This document shows positions 11,456 to 24,856 of a stretch of 64,000 bases of DNA, piece after piece (the first letter of the stretch is position 1; each line of letters begins with the position of its first letter). The stretch is from Mortierella alpina. Lineage: Eukaryota; Mortierellomycota; Mortierellomycetes; Mortierellales; Mortierellaceae. The stretch is taken from NCBI GenBank assembly GCA_029449245.1, contig JANATF010000003.1:1364001-1428000 (forward strand), in the 5' to 3' direction. The position numbers and the translations under genes were made by a program. The notes under the pieces are model-generated. The model was given only the letters and a program-made list of their open reading frames with translations, was not told where the DNA came from and did not search any database.

Positions 11456-14291
11456 ATGGCGTCGGCATTTATCGGCCTTAGTGTCAAGGTGCTCTTGACC
11501 AACGGCACGTCCTTGAAGGGCCATGTGGCGGATGTAGACCAGATCACACAGCGACTAATGCTTCAGGACGGTAAGCACGGTTGATCCCTGTTCGTGGCAC
11601 ACCCAGGCTGCTCACGGTCAGGCGTCTTCTTACTGCTCCTCCAGACACACCCTTTACAAGTGCTCTAATCACGCGTCGCACACCTCATATCCCAAATATT
11701 TCTATTCTTAACAGTGGTGATTCAGTTCGCAGAGGAGAAGGCCATCCGCGTCATGCCCGCCTTCAGCGTCGCTGGAGGGGAGATCAAAGACCTCCAAGTG
11801 CTTCCGACGCAGCCTTCTGTCCACCCACCCCCTCGCGAGTCGGCCTCGCCAGCTCTGTCATCAACGTCGACATCCACCGCGACCACTATCACAACAGCGA
11901 AACTGCAGCACTATTCCAGCGCTCAACAACAATACCTGCAGCCAGAGCATGTCCTCGCCCCATTGCCTGCACCCTCGCCCAGTCAGCTCCCTGCTCATCC
12001 ACATCCGAGTGCCGCATCATCTACTACCTCTGGCACAATCACCGGCGGCATGCCGTATCACGATCCTGCCATCATTTCGGTATGTACTTCAATCGGCGCC
12101 TCTCTGCTTGATCTGCACGAAGTCGCGTCTGCTCCAAGGCGTCAATGCGTATGTTATACTCACCCAGCACTCTGACTGCGTGGTGGGATTATTAGTTCAA
12201 GCCCAGCTCATCCCCAGTACAACGTCAGCAAGTAGAGCAAGAGGCATTGACAGAGGTGCGTTTTTTAAAATAGTGCCTTTGCTGGAGCAATTAGCTTTTA
12301 CATGAGTAGCGCACGACCGTATCGAGGTTGCAAGTTAACCCGGTTTGCGCTTTGGATTTAGAAAATGCACACAACACATATCAGTAAGGCGGACCATCAA
12401 CAACGTCATCACCAGGAGAGTCTTACCATGGCGGAATCCAGTGCCACGGAATCTGTCAGCCGTGGACCCAGACGACCTCGCAGAGCGATGGGTAACAGCA
12501 ATGATGCTAGGATGAATGGACAGGGCGGCAAAAGGTCCACTAACCAGAACAACCAGAACAACACGTCCGATTATGGATCGCCACGAGCTTCGCATCAGAC
12601 TGCGTCAGGTAAAAACTAACTCACTGCGGGTGCCGCTGCTGGTGCCGCTGCGAAGCGAATAGCGCCACATTGAAGTGCGCTCAATGTCTAACCCACACAT
12701 CGGGCTGCTACAATAGGCAAGCGTCCGTCGCGCAAGTACAAAGAGCCTGTGCATGAGTGGGCTCAAGGGGACACAGATGATTTCAAAGACGAGGACTTCG
12801 ATTTTCAACACAATCTCGGCCTCTTTGACAAGGCTGGCGTCTTTGCCAAAATTCGGGTAAAGCTCTCGTTATACTGTGTAGACTGTATCTAACAGGATTG
12901 TTGCCATATACTTCAACAAGATTATTTCAATGTCGTATTGATATTTTAAGCTGGTCTATGCTTCCATTTGCCGTACTTGTAGGAGGCGGACGACACAGCT
13001 CCGGAGTTGCTGCTTGTCAACTTGAATCGGAACCCGAACAGGTCACGCGCTATAGAAGAGAGCCCAATGTTGAGGAAATTACTGCCAACAGAGATGGTCC
13101 TGGACCCCGCGCCCAAACGCCTCGCGGCCTACAACAAGACCAACATCGGGAACGGTGTTCTTGAATCTGGATTGAGTGAGGAAGATGAGGCAGACGAAAG
13201 TGAGGATGACGACTCGTGGAACAGCAGTAGCGTGGAGGACGAGGCTTTAACGGAGCCAGCAGCGCGCATCAAAGCCAGAGCCGGGGCCAGTGCCGGTACC
13301 TCTGCCGCAACAGCAACGGGTTTCAAATTGGATGGAGATGGAGGAAGCAGTGCTGGCGGTGGTGCCGGTAGTAAGAGAAAAGCCGTCAAAATCCAGACGC
13401 TCTCAGGTGTGTCTTGTCCCACCGTTACGCCTCTTCAAATGCAAGAGGTAGAACGACTTTCTGCACTCGAGATGGGCCTGAGTGATGAGCAGATGATCGA
13501 GAATGGCGGTCGAGGAGCAGCCATGATGTGTCTTCAGGCTCTGGGTGGTTCCCGACGTATTCAGCCAAACAATCATAATGAGGCACCGATTGTTGTCATC
13601 TTGGTCGGCAACAACCGCACAGGCGCCTATGCTCTCTGTGCGGGCAGACATTTGTCTAACCATGGATGCGTCGTCCTGGCATTCGTAGCCGGATCGAATC
13701 ATGAGGGGCAACTTCATGCGGTAAGTTGAACCTTTGGCTGTGTTAAAAGGATTGCGAGCATCTACACTAGGATTTGACGCTAACTGGCATTTGACTCTAA
13801 ATCTGCTCGACACCCCATCGGTGCACACTCAGATGGTAGCATCCCAGTCAAGAGCTTTTCTGGCAGCAGGAGGAGAGGAGATTCATACCATCCCGGAGCT
13901 ACCGCAGTCGTGGTCGCCAGTAGATTTAATTATGGATGGTATGCTCGGGTACCAGTACACGGTTCGGGATATCGTCGACGCTTATGAGCGCGAGACTGTC
14001 TGCGACTTGATGGACTGGGCTAACGACAATAAGGCGCCTGTGCTGAGTCTGGATATGCCCAGTGGCGTGCATGGGACGACAGGTCAGGGCGACAGGACCA
14101 AGTTCTGCGTGCGACCTAAATGGACGCTTTGCCTGGGGGCTCCAAAGTCTGGCTGCCGGTCTCGCTCGACGACGGGAGAGCTGTTCTTGACGGACCTGGG
14201 GATTCCGCGAGGCTGCTGGAAGAAGGCAGGGGTGAAGGGGTGGGGCATGCCGTGGGGTGCAGATTTCTTAGTAGGCTTGGAATACATATAG
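11456..14291 (+). CDS. EDC3: Enhancer of mRNA decapping 3
   Basis: A cytoplasmic P-body scaffold that stimulates Dcp2-dependent decapping. The ATG at 11456 begins MASAFIGLSVKVLLTNGTSL, the divergent LSm domain, which continues in exon 2 (11715-12079: VVIQFAEEKAIRVMPAFSV). A Ser/Thr/Pro/Gln-rich linker with several small exons (about 12080-12850) leads to the FDF motif, FKDEDFDFQHNLGLFDKAGV. After an intron near 12857-12981 comes an acidic linker and the YjeF_N (Rossmann-like) domain: LSALEMGLSDEQMIENGGRG, VVILVGNNRTG, then, after an intron following 13722, VDLIMDGMLGYQ and LSLDMPSGVHG. The LSm-FDF-YjeF_N order is diagnostic. Exon limits between 12080 and 12365 are uncertain. Confidence 0.92.
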
Positions 14292-15502
14292 TACCTTTGC
14301 TTGTGCATAGTGTGATGCTCTTGACTTGATCATGAGCCAAGGTGTGCATGGGCCATGTTCTGTGCTTGCTGCAGGGCCGCGCTAGTGCGAGGGCTAAGAT
14401 GGGCCTTTGCAGCGGGGCTCACAAAAAACATGACGGCTTCGAGTTGCGATTTGTCAAGCTGATAAGACTGCTGTGGCCGCAGTCAGGGGCTTGAGGACCC
14501 TGTCTGATGAGTCGCAACCGACAAGTTAGCAGCACGGCGGGACCTGGATCTTCTGAAACTCTGGCGACCTAAAATTTTTCCAGCACTGCCCCTGGTTGCA
14601 AAAGTCCGATCGGAGATCATCAGCCCACTGATGGGCAAAGCAGCACGATAAAGTAAACAACAGCACCACAGGGGCACAGGGCAGCTGGAGGGGATGCAAA
14701 GCTCAGGAAAATGTTCTTCGGCTGCAATGCAAGACACTCTGGCCCTCGCTCCCATCCACCTTTGCCTCTCCCTGCTCTCACTCGCACTCTCACTCTGTCA
14801 GCCTCGCATCGGTGCTTATCTTTGTTTGCAACTGCAGATCGTGCACTTACGGGACCTCTTGCAAATATAGAACTGCGATAATCTTGGCCGAGCAGTTGAT
14901 TCGTTGTGTGTCGCTGGAGTTGGAACTGAGGAGACGAGTCTCATTGCGTGCTTTCCTGTACGTAATTTTCAATGCTTCTATATGCCTACGCGTCTCCCTC
15001 CATACAAGAACAATCAAATGCGTCCGAATAACTCAAAGCTTCAAGAGCAGAGGAGTTGGGGCAATTGTCACGCCCGGTCGATAAGGACTCCTTACAGGAC
15101 ACTGTAGCCGATTCTACTCACAAGACACTAGGAGACCTCTGGGGCTGGCCGCTGTGCAAGCTCCGCCATACTCTGCTTGAGAAGATCACGGGTCAGTGCA
15201 GTAGAATGATAGAGGCTCGCAATGCGGCGACCTTGCGCCGGAAGCCGCTCACTTGTATGGCATTCTGCAGTGGACCCAGCACTAGTGAAAGGTATTGGGG
15301 AGAGACCTGCATACGTGTACGACAGGGGGGGTGGCCATTTTTAGGTTGTGTGAGAGGCTTATGTCAATGTAGCAATACCCTTTGGCGCGACATTACTGTG
15401 GCAACATTCCGCATCCCCTTCACGCCGTTAAGAGCATCAGCATTGCAACCGACACGTGGGAGCAACAACTATCGACCGAGGAAATAAAAGAAACATAGCA
15501 GG
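14292..15502. other. Intergenic, no gene recognised
   Basis: Contains only short unconvincing frames on both strands. The right part includes the 5' flank of the p24 gene, with an A-rich run (GAAATAAAAGAAACATAGC) just before its ATG. Confidence 0.4.
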
Positions 15503-16655
15503 ATGGCACGACTCCACTATTCGACGTGCTGCGTCGCGTTGACGTTGGTCTTGACGATGCTAGTGCGACATGCACTGGCCATTAAGTTCGAGCTGGCTGG
15601 CCGTCCTTCCTCGGACCCGGAGCCATTTTGTGTGTCCCATTACGTGGACGACGATACGCAGGTGGTGGTTAAGGTCAAAGTCGGGTCAGGACCTCATCAA
15701 AAGATTTCGCTGGAGGTAAGGACATGGGGCATCTGTTGAACGTTATTTGTGTGGAGAATAATGAGCAAGCCGATGCCACGCGCGCCTGCTATGTTGCCAA
15801 CCACCATCGGACGACGTAGAAGGAGTGGGGATTCTCGCTCATACTGTTTGGATTGTGCCTAGATTACGGACGATAGCGAGCACCAGAATCAGCTATGGAG
15901 GAAGGACTCGCTGTCAGAGGAGCTTCAGAGAGCGACATTCTTGACTAAGCAAGCCGGAGAAGTCGTTGCCTGCTTCACTAATTCTCTCAGTGACGGTATG
16001 CAATATGGTTCGCTTGGGGGGGTTTTTTTTCCTTCTCAGATCCTCAGCTCCATATATGAGCACTTGCTGACCTGTTCAACATCCTTTCCTATCACTGCCA
16101 TCGCTGATGCGCTTTGCATTCTCATCATAGGGACCCAGCCGGACCCCCGCTACACTCGCACGGTTGACATTGATTTCGATATTGGGTCCGAGACGATTGA
16201 CTATGCGAAGCTGGCAGAGACCGAGAAATTGAAGCCCTTGGAGGTGGAGCTACGAAAGCTGGAGGATCTGGTCAAGGACATTCTGGATAACATGGATCAC
16301 CTTCAGCAGCGCGAAGAGGGAATGCGCAACACCAATGGTAATAGTGCAGATGACGTCTTTTATTCATTTCACTCTCGAGAGCTGGGTTATCTTGGCCTGC
16401 CATGGCGAGATGAAATCAGGCGCCATTGAAATGAGATTATGAGCTATCATGAATGCTAATGTACTCTTCACTTCATATTAATCCCACCCTGCTTATTCAT
16501 GATTACCACCATGTCTTGGATTTTGGACAATAGAGTCAACGAACGCCCGCGTACAATGGTTCTCGACCCTGACGATGGTGATCTTGGTGACTCTGGGACT
16601 GTGGCAGATATTCTACCTTAAGCGTTTCTTCCGCAAGAAGAGATTGATCGACTGA
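15503..16655 (+). CDS. ERV25: p24 family cargo receptor, delta (TMED10/ERV25) type
   Basis: A type I membrane protein cycling between ER and Golgi in COPII/COPI vesicles. Four exons: 15503-15715, 15863-15995, 16131-16337 and 16534-16655, with consistent phases. The first ~26 residues are a signal peptide (VALTLVLTMLVRHALA), followed by a GOLD domain with paired Cys (EPFCVSHY, VVACFTN). A lumenal coiled coil comes next (LKPLEVELRKLEDLVKDIL), then the family signature RNTNESTNARVQWFS, one transmembrane helix, and the tail YLKRFFRKKRLID. The FF plus dibasic tail is the COPI/COPII sorting signal and is close to the TMED10 tail, hence the delta assignment. Length is about 225 residues, normal for the family. 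Confidence 0.93.
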
Positions 16656-19011
16656 AACGGATGTGCTTATAGGGCACGCAGGTGGACTACAGACATGCAT
16701 TGGACGTGTGACCATGGCTGATGAAATGAAACTCGCTTATGTTGTGACATATACCTCAAGGACCCCCCCTCCCCGGACGCCCACCGACATTCCAAGCGCG
16801 CCCTTTTGAACAAGTGGATGATGCGAAATAGTATGCAGTGTTTGTTGGAAAGGAGCATAGGAGGATTATATGTAAAGGTATATACAACAAAGCCCAAAAC
16901 GACGGTAGCAACATGCCACAATAGTGTGTTCCCCGCAATGAAGTGGGGGGGGGGTTATTTTTTTTTTTTTTTTTTTTTTGGTTTAGTCAGGGAAACAAGC
17001 TTAAACAACACACAACAAAAGAAAAGGAAAAAAGGGTATTGAACACGCGACAGGGTTGCAATGCGTAGGTTGGAACGATAGATACTGCCTCCGACAGCCC
17101 GCAAGGAAGATTCTATGTGTTTCTTACAGGAGGCATACAGCCTCTTTCGTTGTGCCGAGCCGCAGCTGGAGGTAGAGGGGGAAAAGGGCCAGCGACTCAG
17201 TAGCGGCTTTACTGAGAGTGCATCTGGAGGGCCAATGTATGAATGCCTATATACATACATGCCGCACATGTATAACATGTATATATGCCGCGACTCATAC
17301 CAGGCTCAGCGCGGACCCGTTTACTCAGCATTTGGGCTGTATTGTGTGCGGACCCTTGATTGTGCGGGGTCTGGCGGGCGGGTGCAGGACCACGTACTGG
17401 CTGAAGGCGGGCCTCAGCCACCCTCTGTGGCGGCTGTTTCATCGGCCGCTGGCAGCAGCAGCGGTGCCAGCAAAGCGGTTTGTTGTGCACTTATGGAAGA
17501 TCTCTCAATCAGCGGTGTTGTTTTTGTTTGATTTTCTGGCTGGTGGCTCGTTTCCGCCCTCGCACTCAACACCCTCGCTGCACATAACTCGCATATGCTT
17601 GGACCTCATTCGCTCTTGTTTCTTTGCACCCGCCCTCATTCCATCAGCCCTCCCTGTCTCTCTAGACTCTCACTTACTCTCTCTCTCTCTCCCTCTTTCA
17701 ATCTCACACTCCACTTCCTTTCTCTCACTCGCCGTCTCTCTCCCACCATCTCCTCCTCTCTCCAATCCGTAATACGCCTGCGCATTCTTGCACTCCTTCC
17801 CTTTGGACTAGGTACGCACACCATCACACTCTATCTTTTTTTTTTTTTTTTTTTTTTTTGCCGCCATTATTCCACAGCACAGGTTCCTGTGCACACTGCC
17901 ACTATCGTCGCCGCCCATCCCCTTTCGAACAGGAAAGCAGAGGTTTTTTGCGTGAACCAATGCCCTCTTCCTCCTCTCCGTCTCTCCCTCTGTCAATATC
18001 TTTAATGCGGCGCAGGAAGAGGGGTGCCTCGGCTGAAGACCTTGTTGCGATGCCGACTTTGAAACAGCCCCAAACGACTATCCTTCGAGAAGAGTTGGAA
18101 GAGAAGCGGCGGGGGAGCGATGCGCATGATATTTCTCTCGCGGATCCTTGTGGACAGACCGCATACTAAGCTGCCCTGCCTGCACTACTGGCGAGCAGTA
18201 CACGGCCTGCACTCTATCCACACCATGCCGACCTGTTGTTGTTTACCTCGACCTCTGCCGTTGTGGTCTCCAACGCCGAGTCGTGCTTCCCATTCACACC
18301 TGCATCTCTATTTATACGCCCAGTCCCTCCCTGGTCATTCCCGTCCGTCATTCCCCTCCCATCACTTAGTGCCGCTCGACTCTCTCCTGTCGTCTCACTC
18401 GCTTCTCTCTATTCCCTTTGGTCTTACCCCTCGTCTCTTTCTGTTGTAGGAACTTACAAGTCAACCTCAAGCTCGCTTCTGAAAGGCACATTAATCGCCT
18501 TTAGAAGAATCAGACCGCAAGCACCCGCACACCAAGACTGATCGGGAAGTAGGAGTCTTCTGCCCGAGGAAACACTTCAGGTACGGTTTGTCTGTGCTAG
18601 TCCCGGCCTGGCTTTTCTTCAGGTCCTTTTCGGAGTTTTTCTTTCTAGAATAGACGTCATCTGTTCTCTTTCTTTCTTTCATTTTGTTGTAAAGAGGGGA
18701 GCGGCGGGCGGCCATTTAGATGTGTTAGAGCCAGTGCCGCCAACACGGGTGCTGAGCCCGTCCTCGTTTGTTGCTGTCGTTCTTCCCCCCTGACGAACGC
18801 ACGACGCTTTTACTTCTTGCTCTGCCTCGTGGTGGTTTGATTTATCCGATGTGATTCGGCACACCTTAAACGAGACTCCACTTTCATTTTTCCGCCTCTG
18901 CACCAATCAGTCGTCGATTGTCTGGCCTCCTGCTGATAATCCTGTCTGATTCCACCCATCTTAGCCAGGTCTCGACCATCGATCGCTCTGTCTGGCCCTC
19001 GTAACCCTTTG
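16656..19011. other. Long intergenic/5' leader region with simple repeats
   Basis: No gene recognised. It holds a G8-T22 tract (about 16946-16979), a CT-rich microsatellite stretch (about 17670-17760), a T21 tract (about 17828-17848), and pyrimidine-rich sequence up to 19011. The last several hundred bases are probably the promoter and long 5' UTR of the zinc-finger gene, possibly with a leader intron. Confidence 0.45.
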
Positions 19012-20361
19012 ATGAGCGACCCGCAAGCAACGATCCCGGACTACTCCTCCGTCGCCAATGGTCAATCCAACCTCAGTAACGGCAACGATCATCACCTCCT
19101 ACTGAACAGCGGTGTCGGCAACATTGGCAATATGTCCTCCTCGGCATCCTCACCCAGCAGCGCTGCTGGCCAAGGCTTCATCACGCCTCGCGAAGGTGTC
19201 TCTCCTTTGAGCGAAAACAGCGGTGATCCAACACAACAGCTACTATTGCAACAACAACAACAACAGCAGCAGCAGCAGCAGGGGCTACCTCAAGGTCAAC
19301 AGCAGTCTGTCATCAGCTCAGGGGATCAACCACATCCTGGCCAATATGGTCCAGAGGGTCAGGTCCTAACCGGCTCTTACGCAATGGAAGGTGTGGTTCT
19401 CTCTAACACCGCCGTGAGTAATAGTCAGCAATTTGGCGGCATTCCAACCTCTCAACACCAGGAGCAACAGCAGCAGCAGCAGCAGCAGCAGCAACGAGCT
19501 GCCGAGATGCAGCATGCAATTCAGCAACATCACCATCAACAACAACAGCAACAGCAGCAGCAGCATCAACAACAACAACAACAGCAGCAGCAGCAGCAGA
19601 TGTTGCAGAATCATCAAGCACAACTGCAGCTGCAGCAAATGTTAGATCGGCCGCAGATTGCTATGCAGCAGGCGGACACAGTATCACCTCAGGAACTTCA
19701 TAGTAATCATGTCCAACAACAGCAGCAGCTCCAACAGCAGCAGGCAATCTCTTCACTGCCCCTGAGCCCACCGCCCATACCACAGCAGCCGACAACCCTA
19801 ATCAGTCCTCCTTTGTTATCCTTGGACAGCCAGGCTGCGGCGCAAGCGAATGCAATATCTTTTCGACAGGCTGTGGAGGCCCATAATGCTCAGGTTCATT
19901 TCATGGATCCGGAACAGCAACAGAGGGAGCAGCAGTTACAGTTACAGCAGCAGCAACAGCAGCAGCAACATCAACAACAGCAGCTGGAGCAACATCACCA
20001 TCAATTGCACCAGCAGCAGCTTCAGCAAATGCAACAGCAGCAGCAGCAGCAGCAACAACAGCAGCACACTCAACAGATGCTGGGTAATGCTACGCCGATC
20101 TCAGAGATGGCGTTGAATCATAGTGGAATGATGGTCCAGGATCACATCAACGCACAGTCTCCTCAGGACACTCCAGTCATTCCATCACAGACACCAGCAA
20201 TTGCAGCTCGTGGGATGCATCGCCACCAGCTGTCATTTGATGGCCCGGTCCCACCATTAATGGACATGCAGATTTTAAACGCTCAAATTCAACAGCAGCA
20301 GCACCTTCAGGGGCAGATCCACCTTCAGCATCAACAACAGCATCAACACCAACATCAACAA

Positions 20362-20426
<65 letters not shown>

Positions 20427-22958
20427 ACAACAACAACAACATGCGCAGGAAATGATGGTAGCAGCCTCAGCTATTGTGTCTGCTCAGCATCGGATTCTCA
20501 GTCCTTCTGAGACTGCCATGAGCAGCATCATGATGCCAATGGGACAGAACGCGCCAGTTCTCTCAGTACAGCAGATCCACAGCAATACATCAAAAGAAGT
20601 TATGGATGTGATGAATGTCCCTCTCGGAAACACCCATCTCATGGCCAATATGTCGCAGCAGCAAGTCCCGGTTCAGCTCTCGCTTGAACCGACTGCCTTT
20701 GGCAATCCTATGGCGCACTCGGGGGGTTCCAACACTCCAGCGGATATGACGGCGTACCCGACCCCGTTGTCATCCACGGAATCAATGACAGCCTTTACGC
20801 CAATGGTCCCTTCAATGCAGCCATTGAGCTCGACATCCTCGCCGGCATTCACGCCGCCCGAAGGAGTTATGACCTCGCTTACGGATCCTACAAAGCGTCA
20901 TCGGCGTCACCCATCTTCGGGCCATCACTCTCCAGAACTGCGCATCATTTTTCAAAACCAGGACCTCTTCCATCAACAGCAGCAAAAGATAGCCGCAAGA
21001 GAACAGATGCTTTTTGACAGCATGCGACGCGTCGATGTGGAACCTCACCAGAGCCGCTCACCTAGAGCACCCGCTGCCGTGGGACTCAAAATCAATGTTG
21101 CTGATATTCAGGCGCGCGCGATGCCGCCACTCTCAGGGTTAGCCTCCCCCAATGAGTCGGGTCAGCTGTGCTCTCCGGGCCCTCTCTCGGGCCCCTCGCC
21201 GACCATGGGACCTACCAACAACTCGCTGATGGACACGATCATGGAAGTCTCGTCCAACTTTCAACTTCACAGTCTCAACGATGCGCAGTCAGTGGTGCCG
21301 ACCCAGGATGCCAAGGCAGCGAACGTTGAAAACATGGATCCTCCTTCCACGCGATCTGAATTGGCGGAGCTTTCTAAACAGGAGCTGATTGAAAAGGTGA
21401 TGGAGTATGAGCGTCAGATGGAAGGCGCCCTTCCAGCGCGGAGACTGAGCAACGCGGAGGCGACGGGTGAGGAACCCGCCGAAGGATCTGGTACGTCAGC
21501 TCCAATATTGTACAATTCAAACGGCGGGGAGACTGTCTATTTTTTCAACTAACAAGGTCTTTTCTTTCAAATCATTCAATAGCTGTCTCACAAGCGATCA
21601 CATCCCCCTCTCAACATCACCAGCAGCCTCAAATGTTGACATTCTCCCCGACTCCCCACGGTCCATCGTCGTCGCCAACACCTCAGCCTGTTATCGGAAC
21701 GCCTGAAGCACCCAAGGACTCTAAAGCCGGGAGCTTAAGCGGATCACCACACCTGACGACTCTGGGCGTGAAATCACCAAAGAACGGCTCCTCTGCAGCA
21801 AATCAGAACGATGACGATGACGATGAGGACGACCACGATGATGACGACAATGAAGATGAGCTCGACGAAGAAGACAACGAGGACGAGGCTGAAGGTGCCA
21901 CTGGAACAGGAGGGGCCCGACCAGGTGGACAGCGCAAGGGTTCCCTGGGTGCCCCCGAATCCGAGACACCCCGGCAGTTGGTCTGTCTTTGGAGGGACTG
22001 CAACACGCCCTTTGACTCCATGGATCAACTCAACGAGCATGTGACGGAGAACCACATTGGAAGCGGCAAAGCGTCCTATAGCTGTGATTGGCAAGGCTGC
22101 CATAGGCAGCAGAAGCCGTTTACGAAACGACACAAGATGTACAACCACTTGCGCACTCACACCGGAGAGCGGCCCTTCAAGTGTCTTGTTGCTGGTATGT
22201 GTGCTCTAGTTCTATTTTTGAAGGCGTTGACGACGGACAGGGGTACTTGCCCAACCACTGTCCTCAACTGCTAACTCTTTATCTTCCTTATCATCCTTTG
22301 CAGGCTGCGACAAGAAGTTTTCTAGACCCGACTCTTTGACGACACACACAAAGACCCATTCTAATGTCAGGCCCTACGTCTGTCCCGTCGAAGGATGTAC
22401 AAAGGCTTATTATCATGCACGCTCTCTCAAGAAGCATGAGCTCGCCCACGAATCGAAGCGTGGTGCGCATAATAGGGCTCTGCGTGGACCAGGATCGAAC
22501 GTAAATGCTGCCCAAAGTTCCTCAGCAGACTCTGGAGGTAACCCTGCCTCCACTGCGGCTGGAGCCACACAGCCGCAACAGCAGCAATTTTCGCATTTCA
22601 GCCATCCATATCATCCGGATTTCACAGCTAGCTCAGGAAGGCCGTCGAAGCATCACGGGCACCAGCGGCAGTCGAGTCAGACATCGGGCTTCACAATGTC
22701 GGCGGTGACCGACGCGGCCATGGCTCCAGGACTCATGCCCACAAGTGCTCTGTCAACAGCGACGAACTCACCCAGCCCGGGTGACATAGCAGCCACAGCG
22801 GGCTTTGCTGGAAGCTTTAGCACGCCCTCGACCATGGTCAAACCGCCCCTTTCCAACCATTCGTCCGTGTCGTCCGTGCCGTCACTGTCTATGGTCATGA
22901 GCGGCGCTTCGATGAGTGAGATGGACGGACAGGCGGCCCTGATGCCGAACTCAGCCCT

Positions 22959-22989
<31 letters not shown>

Positions 22990-23532
22990 TCGAGTCATGG
23001 TTTGGCCATGCCCTCTGGTGGCAGTAGTCTTCAAGTAACGCCAACAGGATCCCCAGGCTTTCAGTCAACCAGCGTCCCAGCATCCAGTTTCACAGGCTCG
23101 GCAGCAACCCCTGCCAGCGCAAACGCTGTTAGCAACAATGGCATGCCGGTTGCAATGCCTATGCCTATGCCCATGCCCATGCAGATGCAGATGCAGTCAG
23201 ACCCTATGATGGGCCAGACCATATCGTCCACTCCACCTCCTACCATGCTGGCGTCATTACCACCAACGGACTTGCATATGAGCATGAGATCGGATCAAAC
23301 TCTGCTTGGTGGCATGCCTGCCTCTCTCGCTGCCACAGCTATGAGCGGGCGCAATATGTACATGATGCCACCAGCCAACGATGCGGCCGTTGATCCACAC
23401 GGACAGGATTTGTCCATGTCTGCAGGGTCTCTGAACGTCATGGATGGCTCGCCCTCTGCTGCAGGCCAGATGCCCACAGCGCATACCGGACAGGACCAGG
23501 GCTTCCTATCGATGGTTTCCCGGCCGATGTAA
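19012..23532 (+). CDS. Glutamine-rich GLI-like C2H2 zinc-finger transcription factor
   Basis: Three exons: 19012-21490, 21583-22194 and 22304-23532, giving about 1440 residues. Exon 1 is dominated by Gln runs (CAG/CAA), the longest near 20359-20441, with Ser/Pro/Met-rich stretches and a serine-rich C-terminal part. Exon 2 has a long Asp/Glu run (about 21808-21890), then C2H2 units: CLWRDCNTPF...HVTENH, CDWQGCHRQQKPFTKRHKMY, CLVAGCDKKFSRPDSLTTH, CPVEGCTKAYYHARSLKKH. The spacing and the IGSGK and HTGERPFKC linkers resemble GLI/GLIS fingers. It is surely a nuclear DNA-binding regulator; targets are unknown. The ATG at 19012 is preferred over a TTG one codon earlier. The C-terminal ~400 residues are Ser/Met/Pro/Gln-rich and probably activating. 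Confidence 0.9.
20341..20442 (+). repeat. CAA/CAG repeat encoding the longest polyQ tract
   Basis: A run of mixed CAA and CAG codons with a few CAT/CAC, in frame within the zinc-finger gene. Its middle is a regular (CAACAG)n hexamer array, flanked by shorter arrays at 19246-19280, 19465-19495, 19535-19600, 19937-19985 and 20026-20065. Interrupted codons would slow slippage, but the tract is a likely length polymorphism. Confidence 0.9.
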
Positions 23533-24856
23533 AACTTGGAGACGAAGGGATCCTCTACACCACTGTATTTTTCTCTCATTTTTCCACCTTAACACGCAAC
23601 TGCGTTGTATTTTTTCTTTTTTTTTTATTATTATTCTCTTTCCACATCTTGCATTTTTTTCACTCAAGATACCCTCGTCTGCCCCCCCCCCCAAAAAAAA
23701 ATAAAACATTGTTTTCCCCTCACTTTTCACCTCTCTCCTCTCATCCGGTGGTCCTATGCCCTCAGTCGCGGTTGCCTTCTCTGAATATGTCTTTACGAAT
23801 TCTAACACTCGATCGCGCACATTTTCGAGCTGATCTCGAAAGGAATATGCATGGTATTATATGTTGTATTCTGTTTGTTGTACTCACATAAAAAAAGTAA
23901 GACAGGCAGGATAAATACGGAGTCCTCTTCCTCTTCGGCGTTATCCCGCAGGTGGAGCATGGATATATTGTGCATGGAGACCTTTGCTTTTTCATCCCTG
24001 GAGTCATCGACACCCACATTCAAAAACATCGGCAAAAACGACAGCAGCCTGGCATTCAATCCTCTGAAAATGACGAGTAGACACCATATAAGCATATTCT
24101 GCATGGTGATAGACCTGAGCAAAAATATGCATGGTGAGGTCAGTAAGGGCCTCTAGCGCAATCTGAAGGTATGCAAGCCATCCGACAATGACATCGCTTG
24201 GTAAGTCGTTAAGCCGTTGGCAGTTGTAAAATGTATCATTGTGCCTTGTACCACCACCACAAAAACAACAAAAACTGCCGCAATCACGCACGGATGCTTT
24301 CCCTGCCTCAGGAAAAGCCTTAGATGGCGTGGTTAACATTACTCGATAGCGACAGCAGGCATGACCAATCTCAGATTGCCTACTCGGACATTAACAGGAA
24401 GGTCTTTTGCGTCATTTCCTCCCTTGGAGAGATGGCAATCAACTTGCCTATTTCGAAGGCTCGATCAATTGCATATGGAACACTTTTTTGGTCCGGACTT
24501 GGGCTAATATCTTTTAAAATAGGATCGACAACGGCGCCGTACTGCACTTCCAAAGCTGAGGACGATCCTTATGGACGCTTAGAAAGCCATGAAGACCGCG
24601 TCGCCATCGACACTGCCGACAAAGTTTTTTTAAGGTCTCTTGTCATGGATGAGACTATCAAATCTTCCATCACATCATACTTGAACCACTGTCGACAACG
24701 GAAGGTGGAATTCTTTGAGGTCACTGAACCCTCGCCTTCTCATGCTTCCTTTTATGGTGGATCCAAAAGAATCCACTAACCCATGGGAGTGCTCTACGAA
24801 GACTAGAGAATGGACTGGAACCAAAACTGATGTATAAAACTGCTAGGCCATCTCTT
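23533..24856. other. 3' flank of the zinc-finger gene and unrecognised ORF
   Basis: T-rich 3' UTR-like sequence follows the stop. A plus-strand ORF from an ATG at 24324 to 24779 (151 codons) has a plausible composition, one hydrophobic segment (TLFWSGLGLISF) and a Glu/Asp/Arg-rich tail, but I know no family for it and see no clear upstream exon. It may be a small gene or chance. No other feature seen. Confidence 0.3.

Noticed and set aside
19366-19638. Long Leu- or Ala/Val-rich minus-strand frames over the CAG arrays
   Set aside because: They are antisense or shifted translations of the polyglutamine tract of a clear spliced gene.
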